This document shows positions 45,359-55,100 of a DNA stretch of 64,000 nucleotides, piece after piece. The stretch lies in contig JAMKCF010000009.1 of assembly GCA_023634235.1 (NCBI GenBank), forward strand, positions 2,542,001-2,606,000, in the 5' to 3' direction. A model generated the notes under the pieces. That model saw only the letters and a list, made by a program, of their open reading frames with translations. It made no database searches and was not told the DNA's origin. The position numbers and the translations under genes are program-made. Source of the stretch: Pisaster brevispinus. Lineage: Eukaryota > Echinodermata > Asteroidea > Forcipulatida > Asteriidae. Position 1 is the first letter of the stretch. The number at the start of each line of letters is the position of its first letter.

Positions 45359-48115
45359 GGTCTTAGCCTTGGGCGCCCCTTCAAAAGCATCCCATAGACT
45401 TTAAGAATCCTCAATGGAAGTGCCCTTTGCAAAAAAGAAAATAACCTAGCCCTCTCAAGTTAAAATTCCAGGTCTAATAACCTGCTCATTAATAGTTAAG
45501 GAACATGCATGTGGATATCATGAATGATAAAGTCTACCAGAAAACATGGAGAAAGAAGGGTTACTTTTATTCAAACAGTCATCTTTGAGTTCTTACTTTT
45601 CTTTCCTTTTTTCAAAGATTTCCATCTGAAATGCTTTTGTTTCAAGAAATAGTTTTTTAGTTTAAGTGATCTGGCCACGTGACTATTAAGCAACATTTTA
45701 CAAAAAAGCCACTTCTTTAAAAGATGCATGGTTCTCCATCTAGCTATTTTGGACTGATAACCCTTTTTTTGGAACTGCCTCGCTCAAATTCAGTCCAATT
45801 GGCTCACTTGAGGTCAACTCGCCATAATTGTGGAAGGATAACTTTCCTTTTTAAAACTCCTGAATCCAAACATAAATAATTGTCATAAGTATAACTTCTT
45901 AAACTGATTGACCTTTCTAATTCGACTTTTTGTATATTTAGTATTAATCAATAGGGTCACCTCTAGTGCTCTGTAAAGCTTTTTAAGAGTTTGTGTTAAT
46001 AGTGAACACTTTATGCAAAAACAGAAGCAACGGATGAAATAATTCCCAAAACAGTCTGATGTTTGTATTATTAATCTAACTTGACCTTTAAAAAAAAATT
46101 GGTTTGGAACTAAAGAAGTAGTGGAGTGTCTTGACAGCTTATTGTATTTATTTATTGTGAAAAGAAACAGGAAAGATTTAATGACAGCAGTAAAGTGTAC
46201 AGTGTCCATGTACCGTACATGTATATCTTGGTGTTTCCCCCCATGTAGCCCTGTCGTTAAGTTTCCACCGACATTTCTGCTTCCCGACAGGCATCTCATG
46301 ACACTTCCTCATTGGAAATGATCCAAAGACCACTCGCATTATGGCCCAAACCGTCAAGAAATTTCTTTGTAGCAAAATCTTGTTAAAAAAACATCAAGGG
46401 AACAGAAACAAAACCACAAGTTATCTGTGGTCCATGACTGTACACGAATGGTGTAATGTGTTGCAATGGAAAGTTGGTGTTCACTTGAACCCCACATGCT
46501 GCTTGTGATCGAAGACTGCACAGGGGGGTTTATCATTTTCCTAGTAAAGCTGGCTCTCATCAGAACTTTCACTTTCAAAGGTAAACTAATTTTTTGACTC
46601 GTTCCAGCAAGAGGACAACATTTTCTTGAAACTACATTCCCAAGCACTGACATGACTGAAGGGTATTGTTCTACACTCCTCTGGTGACATTTTATCATAG
46701 TATAAAATGTGAGTCATTTAAAGTACATTATTGTAAATGTACATGACCGACATCCGTGTTTACGACCTTGATCAAAAGTACAAACACGATTCTAAACATT
46801 TCAGCTGAACTGTCTGAAGGTGGAGCTTAATGACATAAAACAAAGGAGAAGTCATATAATATACATGTACCGGGTATTTAGTTGATATTGCCCAAATTTA
46901 TTGTTAGAATCAGAAACAAATAATCTACAGTGAAATAGAATTAGAAACCCTCCACTTGCAATAAGTGAGTATGATTTATATTAATCAACACATGAATGAT
47001 ACAACACCTCTTAAACTTATTTAAAAACTATGACATTTCAGGTAGAGACATAAACATCTGGTATTAGTACTCTCAACAATTTCATTTTGAGTGAAAGGCA
47101 GACCATTTCAGAAAAATGTTGTTTTGGGAAGATTAAATCAATTATAAACCTCTAGTTTTCAGTAAACATGCAGTACAAACAGCCCGAGAAAATCATTGTG
47201 TCAGTGCAACTAGGTTGTAACTTGAATTTCCGTTTTGCATAATCACTTTATAAGGTTTGGAAAGGTTTAAACTACTTTTTTTTTTTACAGTTTATTCAGA
47301 CAAAAATAAATTCCCCCTTTACCTTGTCTTTAATGGTCTGGATGTGCAACGTGAAGATGTGATTGCAACATGACCAATGTAGATACCTTTGAGAGAAGTC
47401 TATATTTCAGTTCAGGTCATTTGAAAGCTTCCTGATGATGATATCCTAGTGATATCTCATCATCCGGTGTCCTGTAATAGCTCCCTGCAATTTGAACCTA
47501 CAGAGCAATCAATTTTTAGTTCAGTTTCACAGGTCCTGTACCAGTGTTTTCCATCATTAATGGGACACTCAGTACGCATTAGGCGCAGGTTGTAACTCAC
47601 GTCACACTGGAGTTTTGTGTAGGAGAATCAATATCATTAGTCGGAGATGTCCAAGGTGCGTAAAAGACAATTTTTCACCGGGGCGTATTTGTGTCCAAGT
47701 AACTTATTCTTTAAAAAAAATCATAAAACAGAAAAACACTTGTGTGCTGAGCCATTGTACTTGGCAACTCCCCAGGTTGTTCACTAATATCCAGGTATCT
47801 GGAAAAACTCCATGCCTCAGTACCTACTGAGAAACCCATTTCCTTTGACACATTAATATGTAGGTGACCGTGGAATTATTATGCATTCAAGTGCTAAAAA
47901 TGCACTAGGGCACGATTTTCACATTGGGTGCTCAATATGGGGCACATGGTGTACCCCCCTTATTGTGTCTTCCCTGTGTGCTTGGAATATCAGTCATTCT
48001 TTTGAGATTTTTTTTTTGGGGGGGTGAAGGGGGAGGGGGGGTTACTTCTGTACACAAGAGGTAAGATGGGGAGGGGGTACCCTCTGCCTCATATCATATA
48101 TCTTATCTTATACAT

Positions 48116-48329
48116 TGCGGGAAAGACAGGGCCCCTTCTCTTTCATTAAAAGTGTGCTGGGTATTTTTTGTACATTAAAAAAACACACAGGACCTATGGC
48201 TTAATGTCCCATCAAAAGGACAGCGCAATAACATGGTGAAGTGTCTTGCTCAAGGACACAAGTACCGCTACCAGCACGGAACTATTCCGCTAGCCATCAA
48301 AATGTGAGGGCGGCCCACTCCACTACTTC
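48116..48329 (-). mobile_element. tRNA-derived SINE, antisense diverged copy
   Basis: Minus strand: GTACTTGTGTCCTTGAGCAA, then GGGACATTAAGCCATAGGTC and ACCCAGCACACTTTTAATG. The tRNA-like head is poorly preserved. It is the same body as the copies at 6396 and 30770. Confidence 0.65.
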
Positions 48330-49187
48330 CAATGACCCCCTCGCTCAGTTTTTACCAATGTCACCACCTCGCAATGAAGATTTGCCATAGGAAATGTTTA
48401 TTCAATTATGTGCTTTTTCCTTTACATGTACATGTTTTTGTACATCTGTGTATCAAGAACACCCAATCTAGATGTGTAGATGGAATCATCACGCATTTTG
48501 CGTGATTGCTGCATTCTTATCAGTTTGCAGGCTGTGTAAATTTTACTTCAATCATCAATTTGAATTTGTATCACCTCGCTTAGTTCATCACCCATGGGAA
48601 ACATAGAGCCCGGGCCCAATTTCTTAAAGCTGCTTTTGAAGCAGAAATACATGTACTTGCTGAACAACTAGGCAGGAAACCAGTTAAATACCGAAAATGT
48701 GACATGGTACTTTGACTGGTAACCTTATTCTGGTAAGCAACATGCCTGGTATCAGTGATCATGATCGACCACACTGAAGTAACCCTAGAGCGAGTCCAGT
48801 GCATAACTACTGCTCAGCCTTGACACTCCAAACAAGCTGACAGTATACAATGGGAGACAAAACCAAAGCCAAATTTTGTGCACTTTAATTAAACCTTGGT
48901 GCTAAAAATTTATAGTGCTTAAAAATAAAAAGATATATTTCCTAAGACAAATTAACTTTGTAAATACAAAGTGTAAACAATGTTTAAAAAGCTGTTAAAC
49001 ACTTCTCATAATTTGTTTTGAATAAAAAATATACAATCCATCCATTTTATAGTAATATTATGGCAAACAGGGCTTCATTCCCGTTTGCTCTTCCTTGAGT
49101 TAGTCATAAAAATGGCACTTAGTAACTATCATCTTAAAAAAAGAAACCAACTGATCTTCTGCCATTAAGGCGAGGCAAGGTTGTTCT

Positions 49188-52100
49188 CTATACCTTAGGT
49201 GGGAGGGCACCAGCGTCTACTGCCTTGTCTTGATCCATCATCTAAGAGTAAGGCAGAAACAGAAAAACAAGAATGACAATGTATGCAATGCCCTGTACAA
49301 TTTTAGTACAAGAAGAAGTGATGATTGAACTGGACACTGTCCAGACACTAGGTGGCAGCAGACTCACCAGGGTTTTCATTGTACAATCATGCAGGCATGT
49401 TTACAAGTCAGAGCTGTGTATAGACCTTTATCATGGTGCGGCCATCTTGACTTTCTCCTATTCAGCTCAATGTAACCAAACCGAGGCTGGAAGGAAAAAT
49501 AATCTGGTACCTTTTTTGTACAGTGAATATTAGCATCCAATACTGTCACTGGATACAGGGAACATGACCAAGATGGCAGCAGCATGATAAAGGTCTATTG
49601 AGAGAATTGCGACATGGAGGGACCAAAGTTCCTTGGTCACATGGTTGCTGGATGTCAGTTTCAGTCCTAATATAGCTCAACCCAGTGTGCAGTCTAGTAT
49701 ATGACACCATGTGCCTTCATATTCACTACCTTATGGAGACCGAGAACAAAACAGAAAAGGGAAAACAAAGGGACTCCATAGGGAAATTCTAAAGACTGGG
49801 TTGCTCCACAAGGAATTTTGTGTACAAAGTCTATGGGAGGTTCTTAACGACAGGGACAAAGGATGTCTCCACAGGGATGTAAAAATAGGAATGTGTGTGC
49901 GCACATGTGGGTTTTTTTTTTCAATACAAAATGGCTTCTAATTTTGAAGTTGTTGAAACTCTCTCAATCATTTGTCAATACATGAAAGCATACCTCCACG
50001 AAGGGGACACCCAAAATCCCAAACTCAAGTACCCCCCAAAGTACCCCCATGTAGTACATCAAAAAGCATTACATGTGGGTGGTTATACATGTAAGTACTT
50101 TCTGCAAGGGGGGGGGGCGGACACCAAATTTTTAGTGACCACTTCTAGGGAGTGCATTTGAATGAATATAACGGTTTGTGAAGATTCATTCAGGAGGCCT
50201 ATATTAGCATGCACTGACCCCTTGCACAAATGTCACACAAAGCGACTGTGCCAGCTACCGTACACTAACCATTTTGGGAGTTGAACAGGTAAGCGTGTAA
50301 CGACCTGTCTCCTAAAATTCACATTACACTGTCTAACACAGGGACATTGACTCCCAAATGGCGCAACCAAGATCACTTTGATTATCTAGACAAATCTAGG
50401 AAGAAATCTCGATGTCAATGTTGAAAAAAGATCTTTGCAATAAACCAGTTCACCCCACTCCTTTGAGTTGTGTTGTATAGCGGCACCCATAAGGCTATAA
50501 TCTAAATACTGTACTTACATAGCTCTTTTGAGGCACGGCGGCTGTTTTGTCTTGATTGGTCACATTGTTTTTGTTGATGAGACGATACTGCATTAACACA
50601 AAGAGAAATAACATGAAGTGACAGGCTGGGTTCAAATTTGTGACCAGAATGTAAGGACCATGGTCTGGAATTTGTATGAAGCCTGACATGAGTTTGCTCG
50701 CTGTTTTTTTGTGCAAGTTTTTTGCCAACTGCAACAGTCACCAACAGTCTTTGACCAACAGTCTTTGAGTACAGTGCATCATTTGGGTGTCATGGCCATG
50801 CGGTTTAGAGCATCGAATTAAAGTTCTGGCGTGGTGGTTAAGTCATTGGTGGGGGGTTCGAATCCCAGTCATGACACTTGCGTCCTTGAGCATATAATTG
50901 CTTCTCTTCACCCAGGGTTATAAATAGGTACCAGCCTTAGGAGCGCCACTGCAGCTCGGGGCTGAATACTCCCCAGGGAGCTGAGAAAGATTAAAAAGGA
51001 ATGTTCTTGGCCCAATGACCAGGGAACTAATGTAAAGTGCATTGATAGGCAATTATAAAATGTGCTATATAAGAACTAGTTATGATTATTATTATTATTT
51101 GCATTATCTCAAGCAAGGGTAGATGCTTTGGTAAAGCCGGCCCTAGCCCCTGACACAATACTCACGCTAAGAAAACTTAACACAGGTTTTTTTTTTTAAT
51201 GACTTTTGCAAGCTGCACTGGTTACCCTAATATGGCCGTGTTTGAATTGAGTACCTTTGGCTTTGCATGCTGTCGTCAAAGGCAATGTTCAAGTATATAC
51301 ACAAGCCAGAATATATGTACAAGCCCTGAAGTAGTTTTTGATCTGAGTACTGGGGGACACACTTCCGCTTGTCGAAAGTTGTGTCGACATCATTGCTCGA
51401 CGAATCTTGTGATTCGTACAAAAATGAATGCCAGGTTATATTTAAGGAATTTTCGCTTGAATTAATCTTTTGGTATAGCTTAAGCAATGGACAAAGCTGT
51501 CATTACTGACTCTACCACTAATGTAACTTACCACAATGAATACAACCAAGGTAACGACGATGCAAAGAACTACTACTCCAATCACGCTGAAGACCACCAC
51601 TTTTATTTTACGAGCCCCTGTATCTTATGTGTAGTGAAAATCAAAATTATTATCAGACTTATAGAATGGGGCATTTTGAATAACACTGGAGAAAGGTATA
51701 GCTGATTTCTGGTTTTCAAGATCAACTTATATACATTTTCACAACAACTAGTATTAACTGGTGTGTGTTAAATATAACTTTACTCAATGTAAAAGCCCTA
51801 ATTTAACAAATTTCCTGTTAGGAATACTAAAGTCAAATGAACTGAATTGAACTATGAAAGAGAAATTACAGGATTTGCTATTTTCTATAAAAAAAAATGG
51901 ATTGGTTCAAATTTAAAAGCCAAACAAATGATTATACAGGTCTTACCCAAACCAACCCAATAGAGAAATCTTTCCCATCTATCTCTTAAAATTGAGAAAA
52001 TAGAATTTGAAGACCCCCCCCAAATCACCCTCGCTTATTTCATTGGCCGCAATCAAAATAAGCCAGTGTTGAATGTGCACAAAGTCCCTAACCAAAACAT

Positions 52101-55100
52101 CACAAGTTTTGTTGTTATTTTCACAGAACGAATCACTTTGATTGGTGAAAATCTCACTGATTGTTTTGATGGTGTGCGTATTGAAAGCCAGAGGATGTAA
52201 CTGTATTTATTCTTCAAAAATACAATGCCATATACGTTTAATAAAACCTATTCCCATAAATTACAAGGTTCAGGTGACAAGGAAGGTATACACTAAAACA
52301 GATAATTATCACATTGTACTGAGTAGATAAACATGACAACATCTACCAATTTCCTTAAAAAAAAGAAAAATAACTGATTTTGTGAAAGGATGAATGATGA
52401 AGTTGTCAAATGCAACAATTTGTAAATTTCTATCATGGACCGGTAATGTCCCTAACCCTGTCTCAACATTGAGCATCTGTGCTACATGTACATGGAGTCT
52501 TCATGCAAACAATTCACCAGCACAACCAACTTGACTAAACATTGCATTGGGGGCACTGAGGTTGTATCCTTTTGGAGTAATTCTGACCTACATGTAGGAT
52601 CTTAGACAAAAGAAGAAGTTGTAAACCCTTACCACAGTGCGTTTTCTGAGCACATATCACCTGACCCTCATGACAACTGCTGCAATGGAAAGAATAGAAG
52701 AAGATGATGAGCCTTGGGTTTCCAATCTTATATGCTGGCTTTAGTGAACACTGGCTTTCTAAAATCATCAGCAAGTATGCATGGTCAAGCCCAAAGGCAC
52801 CAGGCCACAAAATAACCCTAAAGACAAGCACAGACTTGGAAGACATTGTATCAATCAAAGATGTAGTGTAATCTTGAGCTTCCCCTCGAGGAAATGCGTT
52901 GATCAATAATTTGAATACCAGGTACGCAACAAAGAATGTCCCGAAAATAGCTTAGGAATTTATTGTTGATGTCCAGACTGAGACCAAGACCCTTTGGTCA
53001 AAGACCAAGACAGTGACCAAGAACTGAGGGTCCGAGACCAAAAATGAGACCTGAAGGTCCAAGAGCAAGACCTGAAGGTCCAAGACTAGGACCTGGGGTC
53101 CAAAGTCAAGACCTGAAGGTCCAAGACCAAGACCTGAGGGTCCAAGACCGAGACCTGAAGGTCCAAGACTAAGGCCTGAAGGTCCAAGACCAAGACCTGA
53201 CTAAGGCCTGAAGGTCCAAGACCGAGACCTGAGGGTCCAAGACCAAGACCTGAGGGTCCAAGACCAAGACCTTAAGGTCCAAGACCAAGAGTGATATATG
53301 ACTGTCCAAGACTGAGATCAAGACCAATCAAAAGTGATCTTGAGACTGGTCGAGCAACCGTGAACAAACAAGACCGGTCTTTTTTATTATTATTATTTAT
53401 TATTATCTATTAATTTATTCTGGTTGTGATGCGAACTGAGTCACCATACTAGCCAAGAACCCCATGGAGAGAAGGCAAGGAAAGAAGTTTTAGTTTTAGA
53501 ACCCCAGACAATTTAATCCAGGGAAAACCCACCTAATCAGATAGGGACTTAAAATCCAACAAACGTACAGTAGTGCCCCTGGCAGGATTTAAAACCAGGG
53601 TCCTACAGGTGGTAAACGTGGAAAGATACCACAACGCCAAATCGACTGCCCTGTCTTATGTCTGCCCCACTGAGATTTATGAATACAGTCCAGAAGAGAC
53701 TTACCACGAGCTGCAGCCATCTTCATCATAAATGTTCTCATTCATGTAGACATCTCCATTGTATTCACACACTGTGAATAGAGAACATCCATGTTTACAT
53801 AGCTTGCATTCTATCGCTGACTTTTTAAAACCAGAAAATTTGCTCTGTTTAAATGCTGAAGTGAAAGCTGCAGTAACATTTTGATACCGTTTCCTCCAAA
53901 GTGACACATGATTAAGTGGCGGTTCTGGGCAGCTGTTTCCTTGGATCATGAATTCCGCTTGTTATAATGTTTAACATTCTTATTTTAAAGTCAACAAGCT
54001 TGCTGACATTCACATAAAATGTTTTATTCTAACATATTTTACAGTCTCCATATCAACACAAATGGAAAACCTAAGTCATGTGGCCGAGTGGTTTAGAGCA
54101 TCGAATTCAAGTTTCGATGATTAAGTCATCGGGGTGTGGGTTCGAACCCCGGTCATGACACTTGTGTCCTTGAGCAAGATACTTAACTATAATTGCTTCT
54201 CTTCACCCAGGGGTATAAATGGGTACCTGCGAGGGTAGAGGTTGATATTGTGTTTGAAAAAGCCTTTGGAGCGCCACGGCAGCCCGGGGCTGTATACTCC
54301 CCAGGGAGCTGAGAAAGATTACAGGAATGTTATTGGCCCAATGACCAGCGCACTAATGTAAAGCGCATTGAGACGTTATTGTGAAATGCGCTATATAAGA
54401 ACTAGATATTATTATTATTATTATTATTATTTAAAAGACTATGGTGAAGTCATACTTCCCTTGCTTGTACGTTCACATCTTTCATAGAAGGAAAAATTTC
54501 TGGCAATTCAAAGGACTGGTCTGAAATGACCCTTACCAATTGCCGGTTCCGAGCATGCGTAACCCCCACATTCTTCAACCCAGCAACACTTCTCATCCCC
54601 AGCACAGTGTTTGTCATTAGAGCACGCTGAGGAGCAGTTGCTTATTGGGTTCCACTCCCAATCAACACCGGCTGGAACATCCCCCGTGCAAAGGCCGACC
54701 TTATTTTCTGGAAGATGAATTAAAAATAGGGATTAGATTTTAAAAAGATAATGCTCTCATCAGGAGAAAATCAGCTAAAAAGAGAATTCTAAATCCAGTC
54801 AACAATGAATTTGAATGAACAAAGTGCAATATTGTGATTCTGATGAAGTACAAACTATACAACCTTAAAGAATATTCCAAAATCACATGGAACAGACCAC
54901 AATTACTTATTCTGCTGTGATGAACGAGTATAACCGCCATCTAACTGGCGGTTTACTCTGGTTGTGCTTGATAGACCAATGTCAGTCTGCAATGATATCA
55001 TGTGGTGAATGCATAGCTTAAAATCACAAAGCTTAGGCTGTGTCCGAAACGGCGACTTCGGCTACAGCTACGGCTAGATTGCGCGTGTCTGCCTATTCTT

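Larger units (their letters stand above)
37938..49187. other. Intergenic region EHD to the WAP/VWC gene
   Basis: Over 11 kb there is no exon that I can support on either strand. The first kilobase is probably EHD 3' UTR and the last is probably the 3' UTR of the minus-strand WAP/VWC gene. It contains a MITE (38967-39137), two minisatellites (41925-42425, 45060-45358), a CpG-dense hairpin (44272-44356), and an antisense SINE (48116-48329). The 114-codon minus frame at 46354-46698 matches no family I recognise. Confidence 0.4.
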
